This document shows, in pieces, positions 24,988 to 35,225 of a DNA stretch of 64,000 bases. Position 1 is the first letter of the stretch. The number at the start of each line of letters is the position of its first letter. The stretch covers positions 6,949,524 to 7,013,523 of the forward strand of contig CP036434.1 of the NCBI GenBank assembly GCA_007751475.1, in the 5' to 3' direction. Made by a program: the position numbers and the translations under genes. The stretch comes from Saltatorellus ferox. GTDB lineage: Bacteria; Planctomycetota; UBA1135; GCA-002686595. The notes under the pieces were generated by a model. It worked only from the letters and a program-made list of their open reading frames with translations, was not told where the DNA came from and ran no database searches.

Positions 24988-27900
24988 GTGGGAGCTCGCG
25001 TCCCGCTGGCACTCCGCTGGACCCATCCATTGCTGCCCTCCATCATCCTGCTGCTCGTTTTCCTCTTCGTCGGAGGAGGTCTGCTCGCGCTCCATGTGCT
25101 CGAGCGATTGAAAGGTCTGGACCGCCAGATCGATGCGCTGAGAAGGAAGCTCGAACGGCTAGAGGATCAGCCCCGCGTCGAGCGGCTGCACGACGCGGCT
25201 CCCAGCGAGATCACGGCGGTCGCTCTCGTTTCTGAGCCCACACGCGATCATGTCGAAGAGCTCGAGGGCCAACTCGTCGACGAGCCGGTAGAGGTCGTCC
25301 AGGGAACCTCGGCGGCGCCCATACGGCCGGTAGCCCCGACTCGACAGGCGGCCCCCACTGCGACCACCGCGACCGCCGGGATCGACTGGGAGCGCTGGAT
25401 CGGTATTCGCGGCGCCGCCGTCGTCGGCAGCATCGCGCTCGTGCTCGCCGGGCTCTTCTTCGTCCAGGTCGCGATCGAGCGCGGATGGCTCGGACCGGCG
25501 GCGCGCGACCTCCTGGCTTTCGGCGTCGGCGCGCTCGCGCTCCTCGCCCACGGGCCGCTACGCGTGCGCAAGCTCGTCGTACTGGCCGACTCGGTCGCGG
25601 GCGCTGGCACGGTGCTCATGTACGGGGGTGCGTGGGCGGCAGCTCGGCTCCACGGTCTCGTCTCTCCGCCCCTTGCGCTCGTCGTGATGGCGGCCACCAC
25701 CGGCGCGGCGCTACTGCTCTCCTTTCGAAGGAACGCGCCGATCCTCGCCTCGTTCGCCCTGATCGGCGGCTTCGCAACGCCGGTGCTCCTCGGCACGCTC
25801 GACCGGAGTTCGACGGCCACGCTGTTCGGGTACGTGCTGATCCTCGACCTCGCGCTTCTCGCCCTGAGCAGGGTCCGGGGCTGGGTCGCCGTCGTGCCAG
25901 CCGCCCTGGTCGGAACGGTCGCGCTTCAGATCCTCTGGTCCGAGAAGAACGCCGCTGACCCCGCATCGCTCTGGACGATCGCCCTGATCGTTGCTTCGTC
26001 TGCCGTGCTCTTCACGCTGGCGATCGTGGGCCAGGGGCCCTCCCCCGGCAAGCGAAGCGAACGGGATGAACTCGACGCCTGGAGCCTGGTGATCGCACTC
26101 GGTGCTCCGTTCGTCCTGCTGGCACGCCAGTTCGTCGTTCACCTGCCTCCAGGAACGTCCGTCTGGACGATTGCGGCCCTCGCAGGCGTGCTGATCTGCG
26201 CGGCGGCGACCGCCACCCTGCGCTTCCGAACGGCCCTCTACTTCGTGGGCTGCGCGCTTGCCTCGGCGGTCCTCCTTGGCCTGTTCCAGTCGGTCATGGG
26301 CACCCAACTCGCCACCCCGGGCGTTGGCTGGAGCGGGAATCCGGACTTCGACCGCTGGGCCATATGCACCCTCTTGCTGGCGATCCTTCTCAGCGCCTTG
26401 GCCCTTCGGATCGAGCGCAAGGAACTCGTCCAGGGAGGAAAGAGGTCCTGGGCCGCCGCAGGTCCCTACGCATTCGCGCTCCTGTCGGCGTTCCCGATAG
26501 CGCTGATCGCGAAAGAAGGCCAGGAGACGGCGGATGGCGCCTTCATCGGGCTCATCGGGCTTCTGGTCCTGATGGGTTGCCACGCGGCTCGCTTCGCAGG
26601 TGGAGGCCATCTGCCCGGCGCGATCCTTGGCCTCCTGTCCGGGTGCACCGTCGCGATGTACCAGCAACCGCGGTTCGGCTTCCAGGGCTTCGCAGACCCG
26701 TGGTTCTGGTCGCTCCCCGCCTTCGGTCTCGCCTGCTTCGGTTTCTCCCACCTCCTTCGCTCGGTGCGCGATGGCCGCTTCGCCGCCTCACTCTCGGCCG
26801 TCGCCGCGTTCGTCGCACTGCCTGCGCTGGTGGATGCCATCGATCGCGTGGGCCACGCACCCGTCACCGGGCTCCTGCTTGCCAGAGCCTCCGTGGGAGT
26901 GATCGCCCTGGCGGTCGCCTGGCCGATCCTTGAGGAAGAGCACAGCTTTGCGCCGCGCCTTCGGCACCTCGTACTCATCCTGGGCGCAATCGGCGTCGCG
27001 GTACTCCTCGCCGACCTCATCGAGAAGACGGAAGACCCGTGGAGATATGCCTACCTGAGGCCCACGCATCCGTCGGTTTCCCTCGGAGCCCTCGCCGCGG
27101 TGCTCAGCGCACTCCCCTTCGCTGCCGCCGTTCGCGCGCGCCGCGCGTTTCGAGCCAGCGCTGCCCTGACCCGGCGGCAGGCCATCGGCGTTCGATCGAT
27201 CAGCTGGATCACCGCGCTCCCGCTGCTCTACCTTCTTCGGGCACCTGGCCCGCTCGGAGCCATGCTCTGGGCGAGCAGCTACGGGGACCCGGTCACCGCG
27301 GACGCCTTCCTCGACGGGCCGCTGCGCCAGGCGCTCCTCGTCGGCGGCGCGTTGGTGGCCGTACTCGTTGGCGCTCTCCATGATCGCGTCGATCGGCGTT
27401 CTGCCCTCGGGCCGCTGGCCGTGGCCGCGATCCTCGCGTCGGCGGTGCTGGCGCGCGAGCTTTCCTTCCAGGCCACCATCGCGACGACGGCGCTCGCGGC
27501 AGGCAGCATCGCGCTCCTCGCGCGCCGCGCGGCCCTCGGCTCCCTGGTCCAGATGGCGAGCGTCCTCGTGCTCATCTCAGCCGTCGGGCTCCTGTTCCTG
27601 ACCTTCGTGGCCGGGCGCTTCCTCGCGACGGCCGCCCTGCTCCCGCTGCAGCTGACGATCGACTTCGGGTTCGTGCTCGCGGGGGCATGGGCCTCGAGCG
27701 TCGCCCTGGGCCGCCTTCGATCCGACGAGATAGCGCTCGTCGAGCCCACCGATTCCATCGCTGCCCTGCAGTACGCCACCGGCGCCGGGATCCTCGCCCT
27801 GCTCTTCGGATGGATGAACGCCGCAGTCCTGAACCACTTCGCCGCCCCGGGCGAGGCGATACGCCTCGTGAACGAGCGCCTGCAGGCCCGCGATCTGAGC

Positions 27901-28173
27901 CTCTCGATCTCCTGGGGCGTCTTCGCGAGCGGACTCCTCGCCTGGGGCATGGTCCGGCGCTCGGCGGCCATTCGCTGGACGAGCCTGTGCCTGTTCATCG
28001 CCTTCATCCTCAAGGTCTTCCTCTACGACCTGGGCGCGCTGACGGGCCTCTCGCGGGTGGCCAGCTTCCTCGGCCTCGCGGTCGCCCTCCTGGGCGTCTC
28101 GCTGCTTTACGCCAGGGTGCTCGGGACGGAAGAGGCCAAGGTCGATAACCTGCTCGATCATGACGCCGCCTGA
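24988..28173 (+). CDS. DUF2339 family large membrane protein
   Basis: 1061 residues from a GTG start. A first membrane helix (about 10-32) is followed by a coiled-coil stretch (ERLKGLDRQIDALRRKLERL), a linker (to about 130), and then roughly 25 membrane helices to the end. The block WERWIGIRGAAVVGSIALVL, followed by GWLGPAARDLLAFGVGALALLAHG, is the DUF2339 signature. The role of the family is unknown; distant similarity to transporters and cell-envelope proteins has been suggested. Its last codons overlap the start of the mutase small subunit by 14 bp, so the two may be co-transcribed, though a functional link is not evident. Confidence 0.88.
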   Translation: MGARVPLALRWTHPLLPSIILLLVFLFVGGGLLALHVLERLKGLDRQIDALRRKLERLEDQPRVERLHDAAPSEITAVALVSEPTRDHVEELEGQLVDEPVEVVQGTSAAPIRPVAPTRQAAPTATTATAGIDWERWIGIRGAAVVGSIALVLAGLFFVQVAIERGWLGPAARDLLAFGVGALALLAHGPLRVRKLVVLADSVAGAGTVLMYGGAWAAARLHGLVSPPLALVVMAATTGAALLLSFRRNAPILASFALIGGFATPVLLGTLDRSSTATLFGYVLILDLALLALSRVRGWVAVVPAALVGTVALQILWSEKNAADPASLWTIALIVASSAVLFTLAIVGQGPSPGKRSERDELDAWSLVIALGAPFVLLARQFVVHLPPGTSVWTIAALAGVLICAAATATLRFRTALYFVGCALASAVLLGLFQSVMGTQLATPGVGWSGNPDFDRWAICTLLLAILLSALALRIERKELVQGGKRSWAAAGPYAFALLSAFPIALIAKEGQETADGAFIGLIGLLVLMGCHAARFAGGGHLPGAILGLLSGCTVAMYQQPRFGFQGFADPWFWSLPAFGLACFGFSHLLRSVRDGRFAASLSAVAAFVALPALVDAIDRVGHAPVTGLLLARASVGVIALAVAWPILEEEHSFAPRLRHLVLILGAIGVAVLLADLIEKTEDPWRYAYLRPTHPSVSLGALAAVLSALPFAAAVRARRAFRASAALTRRQAIGVRSISWITALPLLYLLRAPGPLGAMLWASSYGDPVTADAFLDGPLRQALLVGGALVAVLVGALHDRVDRRSALGPLAVAAILASAVLARELSFQATIATTALAAGSIALLARRAALGSLVQMASVLVLISAVGLLFLTFVAGRFLATAALLPLQLTIDFGFVLAGAWASSVALGRLRSDEIALVEPTDSIAALQYATGAGILALLFGWMNAAVLNHFAAPGEAIRLVNERLQARDLSLSISWGVFASGLLAWGMVRRSAAIRWTSLCLFIAFILKVFLYDLGALTGLSRVASFLGLAVALLGVSLLYARVLGTEEAKVDNLLDHDAA

Positions 28174-30208
28174 TCGCACCGAAACGAACCCCACCCATGT
28201 GTCTGGCTACCAGGCTCGCTACCAGGACTGGCGAGGCCGCGTCGAAGCGGAGCTCGGTCCCGGACGGGACTTCGAACGTTCGCTCGTGACGAAGACCCTG
28301 GAGGGCCTCGGGATCGCGCCGCTCTACGTCGCCGATGCGAGCCGGCCTGCGCCATCGTTCGAGATCGGTTCCGGCGGCTGGACGATCGCCACCGAGATCG
28401 CCCACCCCTCGGCGAAGCACGCCAACGCGGACCTGCTCGGCGACCTGACCGAGGGCGCCACCGGCCTGTGCATCCGGCTCGGAAGCGCCGCGAAGGGACT
28501 CGGCGACCAGGCGCAGCGCGGGAGTTCCGGAGTGGACATCGAAGACCTCGGCGCGCTCGATCGCCTGCTCGACGGGGTCTACCTGGACGCGATTCCGATC
28601 GCCTTCGAATCGAACGCCAACGCGCTTCCCCTGGCCGCGACCTTCGCCGCCCTCTGCCAGGAGCGCGGCGTCGACCTGGAGGACACGCGCGTGGAATTCG
28701 GCATGGACCCGATCGGCGCCCTCGCCCGGGACGGTGCCCTTCCAGGTGACATGGAAGACGCGCGGCGGGAGCTCTGTCAGCTCGCAGGGTACAGCCGCAT
28801 CAAGCTGAACCACGGCCGCTCGATCGCGATCGATGCGAGCGTCTGGCATCGCGCGGGCGGGCACGCCGCGCAGGAACTCGGGTTCGCGCTCGCGACGTTC
28901 GTCCAGTACCTGCGCTGGCTGGAGGACGATGGCCTCGCGCCGGCCCAGGCGCACGTCGAGTTCGTCTGGCGCTTCGACGTCGGGCGAGACGTGTTCACGG
29001 AGATCGCGAAGCTGCGGGCGGCGCGTGAGCTTTGCGCACGCGTCCTGGGAGCCATGGGCATCGAGGAGTGCGCGCCGATGAAGCTGTCGGTCACCACTTC
29101 CCCGCGGGGACTGGCCAAGCGCGATCCCTGGACGAACATGCTCCGCACGTCGCTCGGCGTCTTTGCCGGAGCCACCGGCGGCGCCGACATGATCACCGCG
29201 CTCCCCTTCGACACGGCGCTGGGCCTTCCGTCGCCGCTGGGCCGGCGCAACGCGCGGAACACCCAGCTGGTCCTCGCGCACGAGTCGCGCCTCGAACACG
29301 TGGGCGATCCAGCGCGCGGCGCTTACTACGTGGAAGAGCGCACGAACGGACTCTGCGAGGCCGCCTGGAGCGTCTTCCTGGCCGTCGAAGAAGAGGGCGG
29401 CATGGTCAAGGCGCTGGACTCCGACTGGGTGGCGGGCGAGCTCGATCGGTCACGGGCCGATCTTCACGAAGCCATCGCCCATCGACGCTGGCCCCTCGTC
29501 GGGGTGTCCGAGTACCCGGGTGCTTCGTTGGAACTCGATCCTGACCGAGAGGCCGCGGAAGGTGGGGCCATCGAAGCCGCACGAGCGGCGACGGCCACGC
29601 GCCTGGCCGCCCGCGGAACGGTCTCGATCGGGGCGATCGACGATTTCCCCCACGCTCGTGAAGCGGCGCGCCAGGGAGCCACGATCGAGGAGATCGGCGA
29701 TGCGCTCGTCCGCGGCGCACGGCAGACCATGCGGGCCGTTCCCGGGTTCCGGGAGGCCAGCGTCTTCGAACGGCTGGTGGAGGCTGCCGAGGCGCTGCCC
29801 GAGCCGCCGCGGGTCTTCCTAGCCTGCCTTGGGCCGCTCGCGCGGCACACGGCCCGCGCGGGGTTCGCGACCCAGCTGCTGCTGGCCGGAGGCTTCGAGG
29901 TCGTCCAGAGCGAGCCGGACCTGACACCGGCGCAGCTCGGCGCCGCGGCCAAGGCAGCCGGAGCGACGCTGGTTTGCCTGGCGGGTAGCGACGACGACTA
30001 CGGGTCCGACATCGCCCTCGAGGCGCTTGCCTCGCTGCGCGATCATGGAGCTCGGGAGGTCTGGATCGCTGCCCCACCGGAACGCGCGGCGAAGCCGCTC
30101 GAAGAGGCCGGGCTCGACGGCCACATTTTCATGGGCTGCGACGCAGAAGCTGCCCTCTCGAGCTTCTTGAAGAGCGCTGGCGCCGACCTCGCGGAGGTTT
30201 CCCGATGA
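28160..30208 (+). CDS. mutA: Methylmalonyl-CoA mutase small subunit
   Basis: 682 residues. It is the non-catalytic partner of the large subunit in a heterodimeric mutase that interconverts methylmalonyl-CoA and succinyl-CoA with adenosylcobalamin. The TIM-barrel part is seen from GWTIATEIAHPS to the block MKLSVTTSPRGLAKRDPWTN and TSLGVFAGATGGADMITALPFD. The C-terminal cobalamin-like domain (from about 545, RVFLACLGPLARHTARAGF) lacks the DxHxxG motif, which is normal for the small subunit. It overlaps the upstream gene by 14 bp and the large subunit by 4 bp (ATGA), giving translational coupling. The call is firm from context and sequence. Confidence 0.9.
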   Translation: MTPPDRTETNPTHVSGYQARYQDWRGRVEAELGPGRDFERSLVTKTLEGLGIAPLYVADASRPAPSFEIGSGGWTIATEIAHPSAKHANADLLGDLTEGATGLCIRLGSAAKGLGDQAQRGSSGVDIEDLGALDRLLDGVYLDAIPIAFESNANALPLAATFAALCQERGVDLEDTRVEFGMDPIGALARDGALPGDMEDARRELCQLAGYSRIKLNHGRSIAIDASVWHRAGGHAAQELGFALATFVQYLRWLEDDGLAPAQAHVEFVWRFDVGRDVFTEIAKLRAARELCARVLGAMGIEECAPMKLSVTTSPRGLAKRDPWTNMLRTSLGVFAGATGGADMITALPFDTALGLPSPLGRRNARNTQLVLAHESRLEHVGDPARGAYYVEERTNGLCEAAWSVFLAVEEEGGMVKALDSDWVAGELDRSRADLHEAIAHRRWPLVGVSEYPGASLELDPDREAAEGGAIEAARAATATRLAARGTVSIGAIDDFPHAREAARQGATIEEIGDALVRGARQTMRAVPGFREASVFERLVEAAEALPEPPRVFLACLGPLARHTARAGFATQLLLAGGFEVVQSEPDLTPAQLGAAAKAAGATLVCLAGSDDDYGSDIALEALASLRDHGAREVWIAAPPERAAKPLEEAGLDGHIFMGCDAEAALSSFLKSAGADLAEVSR

Positions 30209-32364
30209 GCACGATCCCCGACTTCACCGAGTTCAACTGGGACACGGCCGCCGCCGCGAAGTCCCTTCGGCCCGCTGCGGGCGAATCCGTCTGGTCGACC
30301 CCCGAGGGCATCGACGTGCGCTCCCACTACGGCCCCGAGGACACCGCCGATCTCGCCGAGGAGGGCGTGCTTCCGGGCTTCCCGCCCTACAAGCGCGGAC
30401 CGTATTCGACGATGTACGTGCGCCGCCCCTGGACGATCCGTCAGTACGCGGGCTTCAGCACCGCCGAGGCGTCCAACGCGTTCTATCGCCGCAACCTGGC
30501 AGCGGGCCAGAAGGGCCTCTCCATCGCCTTCGACCTGGCGACGCACCGGGGCTATGACTCGGACCATCCGCGCGTCGTCGGCGATGTCGGCATGGCGGGC
30601 GTCGCCATCGATTCGATCCTCGACATGCGCGTTCTGTTCGACGGGATCCCCCTCGATCAGATGAGCGTTTCGATGACCATGAACGGCGCGGTGCTTCCGA
30701 TCCTCGCCCTGTACGTGGTCGCGGCCGAGGAGCAGGGCGTTCGCCCGGAGCAGCTCGCGGGCACGATCCAGAACGACATCCTCAAGGAGTTCATGGTCCG
30801 GAACACCTATATCTATCCGCCGACGCCGTCGATCTCGATGGTGGCGGACGTGTTCCGCTACACGTCGCAGAACATGCCGCGCTTCAACTCGATCTCGATC
30901 AGCGGCTACCACATGCAGGAGGCAGGGGCGACGCTCGACCTCGAGCTTGCGTACACGCTCTCCGACGGGGTCGAGTACATCCGCAAGGGCATCGAGGCGG
31001 GGCTCGACGTGGACGCGTTCGCGCCGCGACTGTCGTTCTTCTTCGCGATCGGCATGAACCCGTTCATGGAGATCGCCAAGCTGCGCGCGGCGCGCCAGCT
31101 GTGGGCCAAGCTCGTGGCGCAGTTCGAGCCGAAGAACCCGAAGTCCCTGGCACTGCGCACGCACTGCCAGACGTCGGGCTGGAGCCTCGCGGCCCAGGAC
31201 GTCTACAACAACGTGACTCGCACGGCGATCGAGGCCTTCGCGGCGACCGCCGGCGGCACCCAGAGCCTGCACACGAACTCGCTGGACGAGGCCCTCGCGC
31301 TCCCGACCGACTTCTCGGCCCGCATCGCGAGGAACACGCAGATCCTGCTCAGTGAGGAGAGCGGCATCACGCGCACGGTGGATCCGTTCGGCGGCTCGTA
31401 CTACGTGGAGCGCCTGTCGGCGGACCTCGTCGCGCGCGCCGAGGCGCACATCCAGGAGGTCGAGGAGCTCGGCGGTATGACGCGGGCGATCGAGGAAGGC
31501 CTGCCGAAGCTGCGCATCGAGGAGGCGGCCGCTCGCGCCCAGGCCCGCATCGATTCCGGCATTCAGCCGATCGTCGGCGTGAACTGCTTCGCGCCGAAGC
31601 ACGCCGAGAAGATTCCGGTGCTGAGCGTCGACAACGAATCGGTGCGCAACAGCCAGCTCGCGCGCCTCGCGGAGCTCAAGCGCGACCGCGACCCGGCGGC
31701 GGTCGCAGCCGCGCTCGACGCGCTTCGCGCGGCGGCCCACAAGGTCGAGCGCGGTGAGGCTCGAACCGACGACGAAAACCTCCTGGCGCTCTCGATCGAG
31801 GCCGCGCGCGCCCGCGCGACGGTCGGCGAGATCTCCCAGGCCATGGAGGACGCCTTCGGCCGCCACCAGGCCGTCATCCGCACCATCTCGGGCGTGTACC
31901 AGTCAGAAATGAAGGCAGGCAACGAAGGCATCGATCGCGCGCGCAAGCTCTCGGGCGAGTTCCAGGAGGAGCACGGGCGCCGCCCGCGGATCCTCGTCGC
32001 GAAGATGGGCCAGGACGGCCACGATCGCGGCCAGAAGGTGATCGCGACGGCGTTCGCCGACCTGGGCTGGGACGTGGATATCGGCTCGCTCTTCCAGACG
32101 CCCGCGGAGACGGCGCGGCAGGCCGTCGAGAACGACGTGCACGTCGTGGGCGTCTCGTCCCTGGCGGCGGGGCACCTGACGCTGGTGCCGGCCCTGAAGA
32201 AGGAGCTGGCTGCCCTCGATCGTCCTGACATCCTCGTGGTCGTGGGCGGCGTGGTGCCACCGGACGACGTCCCCAAGCTCATCGCGATGGGCGCCGCTGC
32301 GGTTTTTGGCCCCGGTACCGTGATCACGGACGCTGCCCGGGAACTGATCGACAAGCTGCGATAG
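30205..32364 (+). CDS. mutB: Methylmalonyl-CoA mutase large (catalytic) subunit
   Basis: 719 residues, the usual length. The N-terminal TIM barrel shows FPPYKRGPYSTMYVRRPWTI, RQYAGFSTAEASNAFYRRN, SIAFDLATHRGYDSDHPRV and SVSMTMNGAVLP, the CoA and substrate-binding core. The C-terminal cobalamin domain has DGHDRGQKV, with Asp604, His606 (the residue that replaces the lower cobalt ligand) and Gly609, then GVSSLAAGHLTL and VVGGVVPPDD. It catalyses the last step of propionate and branched-chain catabolism or feeds propionate production. Its chaperone meaB lies 17 kb away (49633-50673) rather than next door. The nitroreductase follows at 22 bp. Confidence 0.96.
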   Translation: MSTIPDFTEFNWDTAAAAKSLRPAAGESVWSTPEGIDVRSHYGPEDTADLAEEGVLPGFPPYKRGPYSTMYVRRPWTIRQYAGFSTAEASNAFYRRNLAAGQKGLSIAFDLATHRGYDSDHPRVVGDVGMAGVAIDSILDMRVLFDGIPLDQMSVSMTMNGAVLPILALYVVAAEEQGVRPEQLAGTIQNDILKEFMVRNTYIYPPTPSISMVADVFRYTSQNMPRFNSISISGYHMQEAGATLDLELAYTLSDGVEYIRKGIEAGLDVDAFAPRLSFFFAIGMNPFMEIAKLRAARQLWAKLVAQFEPKNPKSLALRTHCQTSGWSLAAQDVYNNVTRTAIEAFAATAGGTQSLHTNSLDEALALPTDFSARIARNTQILLSEESGITRTVDPFGGSYYVERLSADLVARAEAHIQEVEELGGMTRAIEEGLPKLRIEEAAARAQARIDSGIQPIVGVNCFAPKHAEKIPVLSVDNESVRNSQLARLAELKRDRDPAAVAAALDALRAAAHKVERGEARTDDENLLALSIEAARARATVGEISQAMEDAFGRHQAVIRTISGVYQSEMKAGNEGIDRARKLSGEFQEEHGRRPRILVAKMGQDGHDRGQKVIATAFADLGWDVDIGSLFQTPAETARQAVENDVHVVGVSSLAAGHLTLVPALKKELAALDRPDILVVVGGVVPPDDVPKLIAMGAAAVFGPGTVITDAARELIDKLR

Positions 32365-32385
32365 CGGTCGGGTATTCTTCCGCCC

Positions 32386-32988
32386 ATGGAAACCTTCGAT
32401 GCCATCCACGGGCGCCGCTCGATCAAGCAATACGACCCGAACCACCGCATGCCCGAGGAGGATCTGAAGAAGCTCCTCGAAGCGGCGATGCAGAGCCCGA
32501 CCAGCTTCAACATCCAGCACTGGCGCTTCGTCGTCATCAAGGACCCGGAGCTTCGGAAGGAGATCCGCGCCAACGGCAACGATCAGGCGCAGATGACCGA
32601 TGCCTCGATCCTCATCGTCATGACGGGCGATATGAAGGCATGGGAGAAGGAACCGGCGCGGTACTGGCGCGACGCTCCCAAGGAAGTGGCCGAACTGCTC
32701 GTCAACTGGATGGGTCCGTTCCACGAAGGGCGCGAGCAGCTTCAGCGCGACGAGGCCCAGCGCTCGATCGGGATGGCCATGCAGACCCTGATGCTGGCGG
32801 CCAAGGCCATGGGCTACGACTCGTGCCCGATGATCGGTTTCGACCACGAGAAGGTGGCGGAGCTGATCCGCCTGCCGAAGGACCACGTCATGGGTCCCAT
32901 GGTCGCCATCGGCAAGGGGACCAAAGAGGCCTGGCCGAAGCCCGGCCAGCTCTCGATGGACGAAGTCGTCATCACGGATCGATTCTGA
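32386..32988 (+). CDS. Nitroreductase family protein
   Basis: 200 residues, the typical size of the FMN-dependent nitroreductase fold. The start METFDAIHGRRSIKQYDPNH carries the R-R-S FMN-binding pattern, followed by LLEAAMQSPTSFNIQHWRFV. A later part reads SIGMAMQTLMLAAKAMGYDS and GFDHEKVAELIRLPKDH. The family uses NAD(P)H to reduce nitro compounds, quinones or other acceptors as homodimers. It is likely co-transcribed with the mutase genes, but a shared pathway is not evident. The physiological substrate is unknown. Confidence 0.88.
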   Translation: METFDAIHGRRSIKQYDPNHRMPEEDLKKLLEAAMQSPTSFNIQHWRFVVIKDPELRKEIRANGNDQAQMTDASILIVMTGDMKAWEKEPARYWRDAPKEVAELLVNWMGPFHEGREQLQRDEAQRSIGMAMQTLMLAAKAMGYDSCPMIGFDHEKVAELIRLPKDHVMGPMVAIGKGTKEAWPKPGQLSMDEVVITDRF

Positions 32989-33030
32989 TCGGCGTCGGGC
33001 GGTCGCGGGTCCTGGTCGCGATCCCTGACG

Positions 33031-34530
33031 TCAGGACGCCAGGGAGTCCAGGGCTGACTCTGTCGCGAGATCGACGCAGAGCGTGGCCGTGAACGTCCCC
33101 GGCGCCTGCGCGCCCTCTGCGAGGGTCTCGCCGCCGCGGATCTGGACGTCCAGATCGAAACCGCAGGCCTCGCCGAGCGCGTCCACCAGCGCGAGGCCCA
33201 GCCCTGTGTTTCCGGACTGCCTCACGTTCAGCTCTCGCGACCAGAAGGGCTCGCGCACGAATGGGCCGTCGGCTTCGCTGAGACCGAACTGCTGATTCTT
33301 CACCTGCACCTGGACTCGGCCCGCGACGGCCTCTACCGAGCATTCGACCTCGGTTCCCTCGACGGCGTGCTCGACTGCGTTCCGAATGAGGTTGTCCAGC
33401 GCAAGTCCGAGCATGTGCGAAGGCGCCAACACCTGGAGCGCGCGATCGCCCGAGACGCGGACAGCGATTCGTCGATCGCGCGCGACGGAGGCAAGGCCCG
33501 CCACGCAGCTATCCAGCACCTGAAACGGATCGACGATGCAGAGGCGCTCGCGGGCGCCACCAGAGCGCGCACGCCAGATCCGAAGGATGGCATGCACGAC
33601 GGTCTCCATCTCCTCGGCGATGGCTCGGGAGGTGCGCACGGCGTCTTCCAACGCACTGCGGCTGTTGCTCTTCATCAGCGCGACGTCCGCCGCGGCACGC
33701 AGCTCGGCGATCGGCGTCCTGAGTTCGTGAGCGATGTTCCCGCCGAGCCTCTTCTCCCGCTGGAAGGCCTCGTCCACGCGCTCCAGCAAACGGAGAAGAG
33801 CATCCTTCACCGGCTTCATCTCCCTGGGCACCTCGGCCCAGGAAAGCTCGAGGGCCTCCTCCGACGTCGAGGCTGTCTCCAGGTCTTTGGCGAGGCTCAG
33901 CATGGGTTTCAGGCCAAGATCCACGCCCATGAACAGAAGCAGCGCGCTGACCAGGATGAGCGCGACGTCGAGCGTCGCCAGGCCGATACCCAGTTTATTC
34001 AGCTGCGCGTCGAGCGGCGCGCGATCGATGGCCGTGACGATCGTGGCGTTCGCGCGCGGTGCCGACTTCCCCTCCGCGTTCACCGACGCGTACTCGTGGA
34101 TGGGGAACGTGATGCCGACGGCACGCCCGGATACGCCGTGGGGTAGCTCCAGGTCCCAGGCATCCGGTGCCATGACGGTCCCTCCTCGCCTCGGAAGGTC
34201 GATCAGTCCGCCTCCGTCGACGGCGCCCTGGCTCCGAAGCGAGAGAGACCTCTCCAGAACGCCCGAGCCTGCGACCCAGACCTCGAAGTAGGCAGGGGAT
34301 GCACCTGGCAGGTACTGCGGCATGAGTTCGTCCGAGAATTCGAGCTCCAGGTCCGGACCGGCCTGACTCAAGAGCGTCCCGATCGCCCGAACGTCAGTGG
34401 CCAGATGCTCATCGAAACCGTCCCGAATGATCTTGCTGCCGAAGTGCCAGATCACCGCGTTCATCACCACCAGGATGGCTGCCTGACCGAGAACCAGCCA
34501 GACGAGCAGTCGACTCCTGACCGACCTCAT
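33031..34530 (-). CDS. Membrane sensor histidine kinase
   Basis: 499 residues from the ATG at 34530, which overlaps the response regulator stop by 4 bp. Two membrane helices (about 8-28 and 180-200) flank a periplasmic sensor domain of about 150 residues. The kinase core has the H-box with His268 (GNIAHELRTPIAELR), an N-box (NLIRNAVEHAVEG) and the G-box (SGNTGLGLALVDALGEACGF). It phosphorylates the adjacent OmpR-type regulator. It lies on the opposite strand from, and next to, an RND efflux operon, so it probably senses what that pump exports, such as a metal or a toxic compound; this is inferred from context. Confidence 0.92.
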   Translation of the reverse strand: MRSVRSRLLVWLVLGQAAILVVMNAVIWHFGSKIIRDGFDEHLATDVRAIGTLLSQAGPDLELEFSDELMPQYLPGASPAYFEVWVAGSGVLERSLSLRSQGAVDGGGLIDLPRRGGTVMAPDAWDLELPHGVSGRAVGITFPIHEYASVNAEGKSAPRANATIVTAIDRAPLDAQLNKLGIGLATLDVALILVSALLLFMGVDLGLKPMLSLAKDLETASTSEEALELSWAEVPREMKPVKDALLRLLERVDEAFQREKRLGGNIAHELRTPIAELRAAADVALMKSNSRSALEDAVRTSRAIAEEMETVVHAILRIWRARSGGARERLCIVDPFQVLDSCVAGLASVARDRRIAVRVSGDRALQVLAPSHMLGLALDNLIRNAVEHAVEGTEVECSVEAVAGRVQVQVKNQQFGLSEADGPFVREPFWSRELNVRQSGNTGLGLALVDALGEACGFDLDVQIRGGETLAEGAQAPGTFTATLCVDLATESALDSLAS

Positions 34531-35225
34531 CCCTTCTCCGCTTCCAGCTCCGACGTGTGCAGCTGGAGCTTGTAACCCACGCCTCGGATCGTCTGGATGA
34601 GACTCGGTTCGCCGTCGGCGTCGAGCTTGCGACGGAGCAAGCAAATGGCCGAGTCGACGGCGTTGCTGGAGGGCAGGTCCTTCGTGCGATAGACGTGGTC
34701 TTCGATCTCCTCTCGCGTCACGGCCTCGCCGCGTCGCGCCACGAGGTACTCCAAGATTCTCATGTCGCGCGCCTTGAGCGGAATGTCCTCACCGTCCCGT
34801 TCCAGACGGCGGCCGGCCGGAAAGAACACCGCCGTACCGATGGGCACGGACAGACCGATGCTGCCGTAGCTCCTCCTGGCGAGCGACTGGCAGCGGGCGA
34901 CGAGTTCCTCCATGGCGAAGGGTTTCGCCACGTAGTCGTGGGCCCCTGCGTCGAAGCCCCGAACGAAGTCCTCCACCTCGTCGCGCGCGGTCAGGATGAG
35001 CACCGGCGTCTCGACTCCCCTCTCGCGGAGCCTGGAGAGAACCTCCAGTCCGTCCATCCCGGGAAGCCCCAGATCGAGGACGATCACATCGAGAGGGTTG
35101 TTGGCGGCCAGCACCAGCCCCTCGGGTCCGGTGGCAGCGACGTCCACGGCGAAGCCCGCCATGCCCAGTCCGGTGGCGAGGGAGGCGCGCAGACGCGCGG
35201 AATCTTCTACGACAAGCAGTCTCAT
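34527..35225 (-). CDS. OmpR/PhoB-family response regulator
   Basis: 232 residues from MRLLVVEDSARLRASLATGL. The receiver domain (1 to about 115) has Asp51 as phospho-acceptor (VIVLDLGLPGMDGL) and the conserved Lys near 101 (YVAKPFAMEEL). The winged-helix domain (130-225) shows LKARDMRILEYLVARRGEA and VDSAICLLRRKLD, ending in the typical QTIRGVGYKL. An open frame extends much further upstream into the neighbouring divergent gene, but it is a shadow of that gene. It is transcribed away from the efflux operon and most likely controls it, and itself, from the 327-bp gap between. Confidence 0.93.
   Translation of the reverse strand: MRLLVVEDSARLRASLATGLGMAGFAVDVAATGPEGLVLAANNPLDVIVLDLGLPGMDGLEVLSRLRERGVETPVLILTARDEVEDFVRGFDAGAHDYVAKPFAMEELVARCQSLARRSYGSIGLSVPIGTAVFFPAGRRLERDGEDIPLKARDMRILEYLVARRGEAVTREEIEDHVYRTKDLPSSNAVDSAICLLRRKLDADGEPSLIQTIRGVGYKLQLHTSELEAEKG

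Noticed and set aside
28160..32364. Methylmalonyl-CoA mutase small subunit as a broken mutase because its cobalamin motif is missing
   Set aside because: Loss of DxHxxG is normal for the small subunit of heterodimeric mutases.
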